Positions 8,855 through 17,224 of a stretch of 64,000 bases of DNA are shown here, in pieces. Source of the DNA: Bradyrhizobium archetypum (GTDB lineage: Bacteria; Pseudomonadota; Alphaproteobacteria; Rhizobiales; Xanthobacteraceae); NCBI RefSeq assembly GCF_013114835.1, contig NZ_JAAVLW010000002.1:1-64000 (forward strand). Reading direction: 5' to 3'. A model generated the notes under the pieces. The model worked only from the letters and a program-made list of their open reading frames with translations, did not search any database and was not told the origin of the DNA. Within the stretch, counting starts at the first letter, position 1. Each line of letters begins with the position of its first letter. A program made the translations under genes and the position numbers.

Positions 8855-10396
8855 ATGCTTGGACGCATCTTCACCGTCGGCGGTTATACGCTGCTTTCGC
8901 GGCTGACCGGATTCGCGCGCGACATCATGCTTGCCGCGATTCTCGGCGCAGGCCCCGTCGCGGATGCGTTTTTCGTGGCGCTGCGGCTGCCCAATCATTT
9001 TCGCGCGATCTTCGCCGAAGGCGCCTTCAACGCTGCCTTCGTGCCGGCCTATGCGCATCTGCACGGCAAGGGCGAAGCCTCGGCGCGGCTGTTCGCCGAC
9101 CGCATCTTCACGTTGTTGTTCGCGGTGCAGGTGATCCTGCTCGTCCTGGCGTGGTGGTTCATGCCGGAGGTGATCGCCATTCTCGCGCCGGGGTTCAAGG
9201 ACGATCCGGCGCGCGGCGAACTGGCGATTTCGCTGACGCGGATCACGTTTCCGTATTTGCTCCTGATCACACTGGTGACGCTGTATGGCGGCATGCTCAA
9301 CGTGATGCATCGCTTCGCCAGCGCCGCCGCCGCGCCGATCTTCCTCAATCTGTCGATGATGGCAACGCTGGCGCTGGCGGCATTGTTTCCGGGAGCGGGC
9401 TATGCCGCCGCCTGGGGCGTCTTGCTCGCCGGTATCCTCGAATTCCTGCTGCTGGCCGGCGACGCCGCCAAGACCGGCATCCTGCCGAAATTTTCTGCCA
9501 TCAAATTCGACGAGGACGTGCGCGCGTTCTTCCGCGCACTCGGGCCTGCCACCATCGGCTCGATGGGAACGCAGATCGCGTTGTTCGCCGACACCATCAT
9601 CGCGACGTTTCTGCCGGCGGGCGCGCTTTCGGCGCTGTACTACGCCGATCGTCTCAACCAACTGCCGATCGGCGTGATCGGGATTGCGATCGGCACCGTG
9701 CTGTTGCCGGAAATGTCGCGGCGCCTCACGACAAACGATATCGCCGGCGCCTCCGCCGCGCAGCGGCGGGCGTTCGAATTCTCGCTATTATTTTCGGTGC
9801 CGTTCGTCGCCGCCTTCCTCACCGTGCCTGACGTCATCATGCGCGCGATGTTTGCACGCGGCGCGTTTTCGAAGGCGGATGCCGTGGCCGCGGGCGCCAC
9901 GTTGGCCGCATACGCAATCGGGCTCATTCCATTCGTGACGATCCGCAGTGCGGTGGCCGCCTTCTACGCCCGTCAGGACACCATGACGCCGGTCAAGGCG
10001 GCACTGACCGGCGTTGCCGTCAACGTGGCGCTCAAGGTCGTGTTGATGGGTGCGCTGGCCCAAATCGGCCTGGCGCTTGCCACCGCCATCGGCGCCTGGG
10101 TCAATCTGTTGCTCGTGCTCGTCTTCGCGGTGCGCGCAGGTTATCTCGAGCTTGACCGCACCTGGATGACGTCGCTGGCCAAGTTTGCCACGGCCGGGAT
10201 TGTGCTTGCCGCCGCGCTGTGGGGCACCGCCCGGTTCGCCAGCTTCTATTTCGCGCAAATGCACGCGTTCCGCGACGAGACCGCGCTGCTGCTGCTGATC
10301 GTCGCCGGCGCCTTCGTCTACGGGTTTTCGATTCTGGTGCTGTTCGGCAGGGGGTGGTTATTCGTGTTGATTCGCGATCGTCGTCCCCCGCGCTAA
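8855..10396 (+). CDS. murJ: Lipid II flippase MurJ
   Basis: A 513-residue inner-membrane protein of the MviN/MurJ branch of the MOP superfamily, which flips the peptidoglycan precursor lipid II. The start MLGRIFTVGGYTLLSRLTGFARDIMLA and the following GPVADAFFVALRLPNHFRAIFAEGAF are diagnostic, including the conserved Arg and the FAEGAF loop; YYADRLNQLPIGVIGIAIGTVLLPEMSR lies mid-protein. About 14 hydrophobic segments are visible. It stands alone between the polysaccharide genes and the CoxL-like gene, 116 bases after the aminotransferase. Confidence 0.96.
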   Translation: MLGRIFTVGGYTLLSRLTGFARDIMLAAILGAGPVADAFFVALRLPNHFRAIFAEGAFNAAFVPAYAHLHGKGEASARLFADRIFTLLFAVQVILLVLAWWFMPEVIAILAPGFKDDPARGELAISLTRITFPYLLLITLVTLYGGMLNVMHRFASAAAAPIFLNLSMMATLALAALFPGAGYAAAWGVLLAGILEFLLLAGDAAKTGILPKFSAIKFDEDVRAFFRALGPATIGSMGTQIALFADTIIATFLPAGALSALYYADRLNQLPIGVIGIAIGTVLLPEMSRRLTTNDIAGASAAQRRAFEFSLLFSVPFVAAFLTVPDVIMRAMFARGAFSKADAVAAGATLAAYAIGLIPFVTIRSAVAAFYARQDTMTPVKAALTGVAVNVALKVVLMGALAQIGLALATAIGAWVNLLLVLVFAVRAGYLELDRTWMTSLAKFATAGIVLAAALWGTARFASFYFAQMHAFRDETALLLLIVAGAFVYGFSILVLFGRGWLFVLIRDRRPPR

Positions 10397-10598
10397 GCAT
10401 CTGTGATTAAAGGAAATTTTTAGCAATCGCTGTTGCGGCCTTGGGTATCGGCACTCCTTTCGTCCGAAACGCCGCCCGCAATAAGCTCTGCGGACAATAG
10501 CGGTTTGCTTCCCGCCGGTCTGAGAGTCGGCGGCATCAACTTTTCTTGTTGTGCATGTGCGGAAAAGCCGGGGCCGTCGCGGAGTAACCGTGGCCTAA

Positions 10599-10626
10599 AG
10601 CGGTTTGCGCTGGCTCGCGAACCGCT
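10599..10626. repeat. Imperfect inverted repeat
   Basis: AGCGGTTTGCG (10599-10609) pairs with CGCGAACCGCT (10616-10626) with one mismatch around a six-base loop. It lies in the gene-free interval after murJ. No U-tract follows, so it is more like a mobile palindromic repeat than a terminator. Confidence 0.6.
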
Positions 10627-10648
10627 GCAATATGGAACACTTCCAGGT

Positions 10649-10693
10649 GCGTGATCCGGAAACGCGGGCAAGGGTTCTCCGAAAGGATCATGC
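10649..10693. repeat. Degenerate bradyrhizobial intergenic palindrome
   Basis: GCGTGATCC (10649-10657) and GGATCATGC (10685-10693) form the ends of a palindromic element with CCGGAAA and CCGAAAG inside. This matches, from memory, the widespread intergenic element of Bradyrhizobium and Rhodopseudomonas that reads GATCCGGAAAA ... CCGAAAAGATCATGCTC. A half-copy appears at about 13697-13710. Confidence 0.6.
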
Positions 10694-10763
10694 TCAAAAC
10701 AAAAGTGAGTGCGGTGACGTTTCAAGCAAAGGTCATTACGCGCTAGTGGCAATTGGAGATACG

Positions 10764-13073
10764 ATGGCAACTCCCATCAAGTTCGGCGTCGGTCAAAGCG
10801 TTCTTCGCAAGGAAGACGACGCGCTCATTCGCGGCAAGGGTCGCTATACCGACGATCATTCACCCCAGCCGGCGTTGCACGCGCTGATGCTGCGCTCGCC
10901 GCATGCGCACGCGAAGTTCACCCTCAATGTCACCAAGGCCCGCGGCATGCCGGGCGTGTCGTTGATTCTGACCGCGGCCGACGTCGCCGATCTCGGTGAC
11001 CTGCCGTGCCTGTTCAACCTGGAAACCGATCCCTTCACCGCCCCGCCATATCCGATCCTTGCCAAGGACGAGGTTCGCCATGTCGGCGACGCCGTGGCCT
11101 TCGTGGTCGCCGACACCGTCGACCAGGCGCGCGATGCGATCGAGGCGATCGACGTCAAATGGACGCCGCTGCCGTCGGTGGTCGGCGTCGTCAATGCGGT
11201 CAAGCCCGGTGCGCCGCTGGTCTGGCCGGATAAACCCGGCAACGTTCTGTTCGACGTCTCGATCGGTGACAAGAAAGCGGCTGAGGCTGCCTTTGCCAAG
11301 GCGCATGCGGTCGCCGAAATATCGATCGTCAATCCGCGCGTCATCACCAACTTCATGGAAACGCGCGCTGCGGTCGCCGAGTACGACGCCAAGCGCGATC
11401 ACCTGACGCTGACCATCGGCAGCCAGGGCAGCCATCGGCTGCGCGAAATCCTGTGCGGCATGGTGCTGAAGATTCCGATGGAAAAGATGCGGGTGATCTG
11501 CCCCGACGTCGGCGGCGGCTTCGGCACCAAGCTGTTTCCCTATCGTGAATACGCGTTGATCGCGGTGGCCGCGCGCAAGCTGCGCAAGACCATCAAATGG
11601 ACCGCCGACCGCTCTGATCACTTCATGGGCGATGCGCAAGGCCGCGACAACGTCACCACCGCGAAGATGGCACTGGCCGAGGATGGCAGGTTCTTAGGCA
11701 TGGATGTCGATCTGATGGGCGACATGGGCGCCTATCTCTCGACCTTCGGGCCGTACATCCCGCATGGTGGCGCCGGCATGCTGCCTGGGCTCTACGACAT
11801 CCAGGCGTTCCATTGCCGCGTCCGCACCGTGTTCACCAACACCGTGCCGGTCGATGCCTATCGCGGCGCCGGGCGTCCCGAAGCGGCCTATGTGGTCGAA
11901 CGTCTGGTCGATGCGGCGGCGCGCAAGCTGGGGATGACGCCGGATGCGATCCGGCGCAAGAACTTCATTCCGCCGAAGGCGATGCCCTACAAGACGGCGA
12001 CCGGGAAGGTCTACGACTCCGGCGACTTCACCGCGCATATGAAGCGCGCGATGGAAGTCGCGGGCTGGAAGGAGTTTCCCAAGCGCGCCAAGGCGGCGAA
12101 GAAGGCCGGCCTCGTGCGCGGCATCGGCATGGCCAGCTATGTCGAGGTCTGCGGCACCATGGGCGAGGAGACAGCCAATGTCGCGCTCGATCCCAATGGC
12201 GACATCAACGTCCTGATCGGCACCCAGTCGAGCGGGCAGGGTCACCAGACGGCGTACGCGCAACTGGTCGCCGAGCAATTTGGCGTGCCGCCGGAGCGCG
12301 TCCACGTCCTGCAGGGCGACACCGACAAGATCGCCACCGGTCTTGGCACCGGCGGCTCGGCTTCGATCCCGACCGGCGGCGTCAGCGTCGAGCGCGCCAC
12401 CCGCGGACTTGGCAACAAGCTGAAGGAGATCGCGGCCGAGGCGCTGGAGACCAGCGCGGGTGACCTCGAGATCAGCAATGGCGTCGTGCGTATCGCCGGC
12501 ACCGATCGCTCGATCAGCTTTGCCGACCTCGCCAAGCGCCCCGGCGTCGATCCTTCGAAACTGAATGCGAGCGCAACTTTCGCGCAGGCCGACGGCACCT
12601 ACCCGAATGGCACGCATCTCGCCGAGGTCGAGATCGATCCGGCAACCGGCATCATCAGGATCGTCAACTACGTCATCGTCGACGATTTCGGCGTGACGCT
12701 CAATCCGCTGCTTCTGGCTGGCCAGGTGCATGGCGGGGCGATGCAGGGCATCGGTCAGGCCTTGATGGAGCAGGCGGTCTACAGCTCGACCGACGGCCAG
12801 CTCGTCACCGGCACCTTCATGGACTATGCGGTGCCGCGGGCTTCCGACGGGCCGTCATTCCATTTCGAAACGCACAACGTGCCGTGCACGACCAATCCGC
12901 TCGGCGTCAAGGGCGCGGGCGAGGCGGGCGCGATCGGCTCCTGTCCCGCAGTGGTCAATGCGATCATCGAGGGATTATATCGCGAGTACAAGATCGACCA
13001 CATCGACATGCCGGCCACCGCCGAACGGGTCTGGATCGCGATCCGCGAGGCGCAGAAACGGCATAATCTCTGA
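10764..13073 (+). CDS. Xanthine dehydrogenase/CO dehydrogenase family molybdopterin-binding subunit (form II CoxL-like)
   Basis: A 769-residue large subunit of the molybdenum hydroxylase family, which would hydroxylate or oxidise a small organic substrate at a Mo-cytosine dinucleotide site. FGVGQSVLRKEDDALIRGKGRYTDD is the usual N-terminus; DVGGGFGTKLFPYREY and the active-site loop VDAYRGAGRPEAAY are clear. AYRGAGR rather than AYRCSFR marks the form II (CoxL-like, non-CO) group, so CO oxidation is unlikely. The ATG at 10764 is preceded by GGAG. Unusually, no FeS (CoxS) or FAD (CoxM) subunit gene lies next to it, so partners must be encoded elsewhere. A c-type cytochrome follows 103 bases downstream. 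Confidence 0.9.
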   Translation: MATPIKFGVGQSVLRKEDDALIRGKGRYTDDHSPQPALHALMLRSPHAHAKFTLNVTKARGMPGVSLILTAADVADLGDLPCLFNLETDPFTAPPYPILAKDEVRHVGDAVAFVVADTVDQARDAIEAIDVKWTPLPSVVGVVNAVKPGAPLVWPDKPGNVLFDVSIGDKKAAEAAFAKAHAVAEISIVNPRVITNFMETRAAVAEYDAKRDHLTLTIGSQGSHRLREILCGMVLKIPMEKMRVICPDVGGGFGTKLFPYREYALIAVAARKLRKTIKWTADRSDHFMGDAQGRDNVTTAKMALAEDGRFLGMDVDLMGDMGAYLSTFGPYIPHGGAGMLPGLYDIQAFHCRVRTVFTNTVPVDAYRGAGRPEAAYVVERLVDAAARKLGMTPDAIRRKNFIPPKAMPYKTATGKVYDSGDFTAHMKRAMEVAGWKEFPKRAKAAKKAGLVRGIGMASYVEVCGTMGEETANVALDPNGDINVLIGTQSSGQGHQTAYAQLVAEQFGVPPERVHVLQGDTDKIATGLGTGGSASIPTGGVSVERATRGLGNKLKEIAAEALETSAGDLEISNGVVRIAGTDRSISFADLAKRPGVDPSKLNASATFAQADGTYPNGTHLAEVEIDPATGIIRIVNYVIVDDFGVTLNPLLLAGQVHGGAMQGIGQALMEQAVYSSTDGQLVTGTFMDYAVPRASDGPSFHFETHNVPCTTNPLGVKGAGEAGAIGSCPAVVNAIIEGLYREYKIDHIDMPATAERVWIAIREAQKRHNL

Positions 13074-13176
13074 TATTTTGTCGCACGCGGAATGATGCAC
13101 CGACTGCGGTGTTTGCAAACAGCCGGTCCGCGCCATCTCGGGCCGGTACAAACCCGAATTGAAGGGGATTTAGCCA

Positions 13177-13623
13177 ATGAAGCGGATCGTCGTCGTCGCA
13201 GCTGTGCTTGCATTCAGTGCCGCTGCGGTCGTTGCACAGCAGGATCAGGTCAAGCGGACCCAGGGCATGATGAAGGACAATGGCAAGAACGCAGGCGCGC
13301 TGTCGGCGATGGTCAAGGGCGAAAAGCCCTACGACCAGTCGACTGTCAACGCCGCGCTGGCCCAATTCGAAGACACCGCCAAGAACCTTCCGACGCTGTT
13401 CCCCGACAGCATGAAAGGTCTTAAGCTGGAGGGTGATTACGATCCCTCGCCGAAAATCTGGGAAGACAAGGCCGGCTTCGAGTCCCAAATCAAGAGCTTC
13501 GCCAAGGTCGTCGCCGACGCCAAAGGCAAGATCAAAAATCTCGACACGCTAAAGGCGGAGCTGCCTGTTATCGGCAAGCAGTGCAGTGGCTGCCACGAGA
13601 CATACCGGATCAAGAAGGGCTGA
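13177..13623 (+). CDS. Cytochrome c' / c556 family protein, periplasmic
   Basis: A 148-residue class II c-type cytochrome. A signal peptide (MKRIVVVAAVLAFSAAAVVA) is followed by a helical domain and a C-terminal haem site CSGCH at residues 136-140 in KQCSGCHETYRIKKG, the hallmark position for cytochrome c'/c556. AAGGGG lies 10 bases before the ATG. It may accept electrons or bind small gaseous ligands in the periplasm; the exact role is unknown. It follows the CoxL-like gene by 103 bases and may be co-transcribed. A strong terminator lies about 100 bases downstream. Confidence 0.88.
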   Translation: MKRIVVVAAVLAFSAAAVVAQQDQVKRTQGMMKDNGKNAGALSAMVKGEKPYDQSTVNAALAQFEDTAKNLPTLFPDSMKGLKLEGDYDPSPKIWEDKAGFESQIKSFAKVVADAKGKIKNLDTLKAELPVIGKQCSGCHETYRIKKG

Positions 13624-13651
13624 TCGCATTCCAACTTGTATGATCTCCGCG

Positions 13652-13670
13652 CAAACGCGTTTCGCGTTTG
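13652..13670. repeat. Perfect short inverted repeat
   Basis: CAAACGCG (13652-13659) and CGCGTTTG (13663-13670) form a perfect 8-base stem with a 3-base loop, downstream of the cytochrome gene. Half of the bradyrhizobial intergenic element (CCGGATCATGCTC) follows at about 13698-13710, so this looks like repeat debris rather than a regulatory site. Confidence 0.6.
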
Positions 13671-13724
13671 TCGCGAGGAAAAGCGCTACATATTTTTCCG
13701 GATCATGCTCTGACCGCAAAAAAG

Positions 13725-13754
13725 GGCGGACGCCGCGAAGCGTCCGCCTTTTTT
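13725..13754. terminator. Rho-independent terminator (usable in both directions)
   Basis: GGCGGACGC (13725-13733) pairs perfectly with GCGTCCGCC (13740-13748) around the loop CGCGAA, followed by six T and preceded by an A-rich run. It separates the plus-strand cytochrome gene from the minus-strand CHRD gene and could end both transcripts. Confidence 0.9.
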
Positions 13755-13825
13755 ATTGGTCCTTTCTTGTTTGCTCGCGTTCGAACCTTACCGACTTGGT
13801 CGGCAAATTTACTTGGCGAGTTGAT

Positions 13826-14248
13826 CTACTTGGTTACCTGACCGCGGATTTCGCCGCCTGGATTGGCTGCGGTGTGAATGTTGATGTAGTACTTGCCGGC
13901 CACGAGGTCGGCGGCCTGCGCATCGGTCAACGTCGCGGTGCCCTCGACCGGGCTCGGCGTCGCGTTGGGGATGGCGACCGCGACACCGGCGTTCTTGCCG
14001 GCCTCGGCAGGGCCGTGGAAATGCGCGGCCGTGGCAGGACCGGACAGGCCGGAATAGGAGAGCTTCCAACTCAGCTTCTTGCTGGCGGGATCGTAATCGA
14101 TGTCGGCGGTGCCGGTTGCCGCGCTGGTGTTGGGCGGCACCTGGGACTTGCCGTCGAGCGTGGCCTTCATCTTGTCGGCAACGGCGGACCCGGCGAAAGC
14201 AATCGTTGCGCCCAGCGCAAGCGTGACAAGCATGGTCTTGTTCGACAT
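13826..14248 (-). CDS. CHRD domain-containing secreted protein
   Basis: A 140-residue exported protein consisting of a signal peptide (MSNKTMLVTLALGATIAFAGSAVA) and one CHRD domain. The domain is seen in the order LDGKSQVPPNTSAATGTADI, LSWKLSYSGLSGPATAAHFHGPA, then YYINIHTAANPGGEIRGQV, which closes the family. CHRD domains occur in chordin and in many bacterial secreted proteins; their bacterial role is not established. GGGAGAAAC precedes the start. It stands between two cytochrome genes, convergent with one and divergent from the other. Confidence 0.9.
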   Translation of the reverse strand: MSNKTMLVTLALGATIAFAGSAVADKMKATLDGKSQVPPNTSAATGTADIDYDPASKKLSWKLSYSGLSGPATAAHFHGPAEAGKNAGVAVAIPNATPSPVEGTATLTDAQAADLVAGKYYINIHTAANPGGEIRGQVTK

Positions 14249-14415
14249 GGTGTTTCTCCCTGTTGACGTTAAACGGCCGTGTCAGCCTCAAAACAACTAC
14301 TTCACGAATTTATTCCCGAAACGCCGACAACCGCCCCGAAATTTCGTGGAAGCCTGTGGCGCAAAGTGCGTTCATACTGACCAGTGAACTGCGACGCTTG
14401 ATGACGGATCGGTGA

Positions 14416-15342
14416 ATGCTACGACGAATTCTCCCTGGCCTGATTTTGATCGGCGCTGCCGGCGCCGGCGTCTACTGGTGGCTGACGGTGCCGGCGGTCG
14501 TTGATCCGGTCTCCCTTGCGCCGCGCACGCCGAATCTCGCCAATGGTGCTGCAACGTTCAATGCCGGGGGCTGTTCCTCCTGTCACGCCGTTCCCAATCA
14601 GTCCGATCGGCTGAAGCTGGGCGGCGGGCTTGCAATGCCGTCGCCGTTCGGGACGTTCCACGTTCCGAACATCTCGCCTGATCCCACCTACGGCATTGGC
14701 CGCTGGAGCGAAGCGGATTTCGTGACGGCGGTGCTGAAGGGGACCTCGCCGGACGGCGCGCATTATTTTCCTGCCTTTCCATACGTGTCTTATCAGCACG
14801 CAACGATCGACGACGTCCGTGACCTCTTTGCCTATCTGAAGACGCTTCCGCCGGTCACCGGCAAGCTGCGCGACCATGACGTGCCGTTTCCATTCAACAT
14901 CCGCCGCAATGTCGGCGTCTGGAAATGGCTGTTCATGGACGTCAAGCCCTACACGGCGGACGCCTCGCGTTCGGCGTCATGGAATCGCGGCGCTTATCTC
15001 GTCAACGGTCTGGGCCATTGTGCCGAGTGTCACAGCCCACGCAATTTCCTTGGCAGCATCGTCGAGGCGCAACGCTTCGCCGGCGGCCCCAATCCGGAGG
15101 GCGAGGGCTGGGTGCCCAACATCACGCAAAAGCGATTGGGTGAGTGGAGCGCCAATGACATCGCCTATTTCCTCGAAACCGGCCAGACGCCCGACGGCGA
15201 TACCGCCGGTGGATCGATGGTCCGCGTGATCAAGAACACGTCGCAACTGTCGCCGGAAGATCGCGCTGCCATCGCGGAATATGTGAAGTCGCTGGCGCCG
15301 GTCGAAGGACCGCCGCGGCCGAAGAAAGCGAAGGAAGGCTGA
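14416..15342 (+). CDS. Di-haem cytochrome c, membrane anchored
   Basis: A 308-residue protein with an N-terminal hydrophobic anchor or signal (ILPGLILIGAAGAGVYWWL, about residues 5-23) and two haem-binding sites, CSSCH at 53-57 and CAECH at 202-206, each opening a cytochrome c domain. Layout and motifs such as FHVPNISPDPTYGIGRWSEADF resemble the cytochrome subunits of periplasmic alcohol, aldehyde or gluconate dehydrogenases, which pass electrons to the quinone pool or oxidases. No partner dehydrogenase is adjacent, so the electron donor is unknown. Confidence 0.88.
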   Translation: MLRRILPGLILIGAAGAGVYWWLTVPAVVDPVSLAPRTPNLANGAATFNAGGCSSCHAVPNQSDRLKLGGGLAMPSPFGTFHVPNISPDPTYGIGRWSEADFVTAVLKGTSPDGAHYFPAFPYVSYQHATIDDVRDLFAYLKTLPPVTGKLRDHDVPFPFNIRRNVGVWKWLFMDVKPYTADASRSASWNRGAYLVNGLGHCAECHSPRNFLGSIVEAQRFAGGPNPEGEGWVPNITQKRLGEWSANDIAYFLETGQTPDGDTAGGSMVRVIKNTSQLSPEDRAAIAEYVKSLAPVEGPPRPKKAKEG

Positions 15343-15372
15343 TATCCCGGGCGATATGGGCTTTGCGCGCCG

Positions 15373-16158
15373 TCAGGGCGTCAGGGCGGCCTGCATCGCC
15401 TCCCGCCTTTCCGGCAGCGAGGGCACGATCGTCAGAGGCTTGCGCAGCACGGGTGGAGGCGGTGGCGCGGCGTTCTTGGTCCGCTTCAATTCCGTCGGGC
15501 GCTTGACTGAGGTGATCTCGGTGAGCGGGCGATTGAAAGCTCCGGTGCGGTACAGCACGAAGCCGCCGTCGAAATAGGCTGCGGTGAAGCGGGGATAATA
15601 CTGGACCCCCAGATTGTACGTGGCGAAGGCCGGGACCGGCTCGAAACGGCCGATAGGCGCTGCGACGGTTTCCTTCGCCACGGGGATGGCGGCCGTGGCA
15701 GTTGATCCAGTGGTCGAAACGTCCTTGTCGCGCTGGGCACGCGCTTCGTCCGGAGCGTCGGGCTGCAGCGCGGCGACCTCTTGCGCGCCATCAGGCATTT
15801 CCGCTGCGACTGGCTTTGAAAAAAGTCCGAACAGGGTGTAGCCGCCCACCAGCACCGCCAAGATGAGCGAGGCCGCCATCGTGTTGGACGCGACCTTGCG
15901 CATGGTCTCATAGGTGCGCGTCGCCGGCGCGGTCTCCGGCTGCAGCGCAATGGCGAGCAGTTCATTGTAGGTCTCGCGCTGCTCGGGATCGACCAAGATG
16001 TCGTAGGCGCGCACCAGCTCCCTGAACCTGAGCGCAGCGTCAGGATTATCTGGATTCATGTCGGGATGGGTCGCCTTCGCGGCCTTGCGGAATGCCTTCC
16101 GCAACTCCTCGGCGTCATCACTCGGAAGCGCTCCGAGCAAATCGTACAGCGTCCCCAT
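15373..16158 (-). CDS. J-domain protein with single membrane segment
   Basis: A 261-residue protein with an N-terminal DnaJ domain (residues 1-65, with HPD at 31-33, the motif that stimulates DnaK ATPase), then a transmembrane helix (about 94-113, AASLILAVLVGGYTLFGLF) and a proline-rich C-terminal part. It lacks the Gly/Phe and zinc regions of classical DnaJ, so it is a type III co-chaperone-like protein that would recruit DnaK to the membrane. The C-terminal region (residues 150-261) resembles nothing I recognise. Confidence 0.8.
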   Translation of the reverse strand: MGTLYDLLGALPSDDAEELRKAFRKAAKATHPDMNPDNPDAALRFRELVRAYDILVDPEQRETYNELLAIALQPETAPATRTYETMRKVASNTMAASLILAVLVGGYTLFGLFSKPVAAEMPDGAQEVAALQPDAPDEARAQRDKDVSTTGSTATAAIPVAKETVAAPIGRFEPVPAFATYNLGVQYYPRFTAAYFDGGFVLYRTGAFNRPLTEITSVKRPTELKRTKNAAPPPPPVLRKPLTIVPSLPERREAMQAALTP

Positions 16159-16281
16159 TGGTGGTACTCGCGACTGTTTCCCCCTCGGAACGTCCCCGCC
16201 GCGGAGCTTCCGATTGACGACGCTCTAGATAATGAAAAATATCAAGGCGGTAGGATGATCCTCATATGGCAAAACCTTGCC

Positions 16282-16302
16282 ATGGTTAACGCCGTTAACC
16301 AT
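16282..16302. promoter_or_regulatory. Perfect 10-base-arm palindrome, operator candidate
   Basis: ATGGTTAACG (16282-16291) and CGTTAACCAT (16293-16302) are perfect inverted copies around a single C. It lies 124 bases upstream of the J-domain gene start. It contains TTAA twice, but spaced by five bases rather than the seven of the CtrA site. No binding protein can be named. Confidence 0.45.
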
Positions 16303-16438
16303 CCACCGCCGTGAGAAGCCCCTGCGATCGGGAAAGGAAGCGGACGCGGCGGGCGAACTTCGCGCCGCCGGGCCGCGCCAGCGCCAATGGGCGAGTTCGA
16401 ACGTCAGCCGTAGTCTTCCGCCCCCGCCGGGACGCGGC

Positions 16439-16717
16439 CTAATTCACCAGCCTCGGTATTCCAAGATCGTCGGCGACCCCGTCAAGTCCGCGGAATAGCG
16501 CGGCTGCCACGGGAATGCCAAGGCTTGCCCGCCTGGCCCGCGTCTCATGGCTGCGTTCGCCGGGCACCCAGATGCGCTCGACGCCCGGCGTGCGCCGGCT
16601 GCTGCGGAAATCGCGCACCAGCGCATCGACGCTTCGCTTGAAGACGGCAACGTCGCCGAAGGCTGCGACATTGATCGCGGCGATCGCCTGCCCGGTGTTG
16701 GTGACGCTATCGTCGTC
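16439..16717 (-). pseudogene. C-terminal remnant of an Ldh-family (malate/L-lactate dehydrogenase type 2) oxidoreductase
   Basis: Read on the minus strand, 92 codons before the stop at 16439-16441 give a clear Ldh_2 C-terminus: VALVRDF-type helix residues followed by PGVERIWVPGERSHETRARR and LGIPVAAALFRGL. The intact family member at 36095-37180 has the equivalent PIAGVESVLVPGDPERKTRA. An in-frame stop at 16718-16720 closes the frame upstream, and the preceding 250 or so residues of the family, including the NAD-binding core, are absent. This is therefore a truncated, non-functional gene. It is too short to say what substrate the enzyme once used. Confidence 0.75.
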
Positions 16718-16847
16718 CTACCGCAGTGAGCGCCTGCTGAATGAAGAGCTTCAGCCGGTCAAAGGTGACTGATACGTCGGACAGGACGGGCTCCTGAGCT
16801 CGCGCGCCAGGCGGAGTCGATGGCGATGGCAGTCGCGGGGGCCGTTG

Positions 16848-17093
16848 CTAACCCGTGCCGAATGCCTTGAAGGTGATGATGGTGTGGGTGTCCTGGATGC
16901 CCGGAATCACCTGCACCTTCTCGTTGACGAAGTGGCCGATATCGGTGTCCTTGTCGACGTAGAACTTGACCAGCAGATCATAGTCGCCGGCGGTGGAATA
17001 GATCTCCGAGGCGATTTCGGCCTCCGCGAGAGCATTGGCGACGGCGTAGGACTGGCCGAGCTTGCATTTGAACTGGACGAAGAAGGGAACCAT
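16848..17093 (-). CDS. Stand-alone Lrp/AsnC ligand-binding (RAM) domain protein
   Basis: An 81-residue protein that is only the ligand-binding alpha-beta sandwich of Lrp/AsnC regulators, without the DNA-binding helix-turn-helix. MVPFFVQFKCKLGQSYAVA, STAGDYDLLVKFYVDKDTDIGHFV and IPGIQDTHTIITFKAFG match the domain end to end. The start at 17093 is preceded by GGAG at 9 bases; a longer upstream frame lacks similarity. Such proteins may modulate full-length Lrp homologues or bind amino acids themselves. It is divergent from thiD with 131 bases between. Confidence 0.88.
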   Translation of the reverse strand: MVPFFVQFKCKLGQSYAVANALAEAEIASEIYSTAGDYDLLVKFYVDKDTDIGHFVNEKVQVIPGIQDTHTIITFKAFGTG

Positions 17094-17224
17094 CGCTGTC
17101 GTCTCCGAATAGATTGGCCCAATAGGCCAAAAACCGGGGGGTATGGCAAGCCAGCTTGCCGCTCGTGCCATGGCGCGCTACGACAATTCATGGTCCTCAA
17201 CACACGATCTGCGCAGGCTTTGCA

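Larger units (their letters stand above)
10397..10763 (+). other. Gene-free 367-base interval with two degenerate palindromic repeats
   Basis: There is no convincing gene between murJ and the CoxL-like gene. The stretch holds an imperfect hairpin at 10599-10626 and a second at 10649-10693 that resembles the intergenic repeat common in Bradyrhizobium (see separate entries). GGAG at about 10755 is the ribosome binding site for the gene starting at 10764. Confidence 0.7.
16159..16847. other. 689-base interval without an intact gene
   Basis: No intact gene is visible. The interval holds a 21-base palindrome at 16282-16302 and, on the minus strand at 16439-16717, the C-terminal remnant of an Ldh-family dehydrogenase. 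The piece 16721-16840 is open on the minus strand for about 40 codons (ending in LSDVSVTFDRLKLFIQQALT) but I cannot assign it; it may be another gene remnant. Confidence 0.7.

Noticed and set aside
16286..16298. CtrA-like TTAA-TTAA site
   Set aside because: The TTAA pair is spaced by five bases, not seven, within a larger palindrome.
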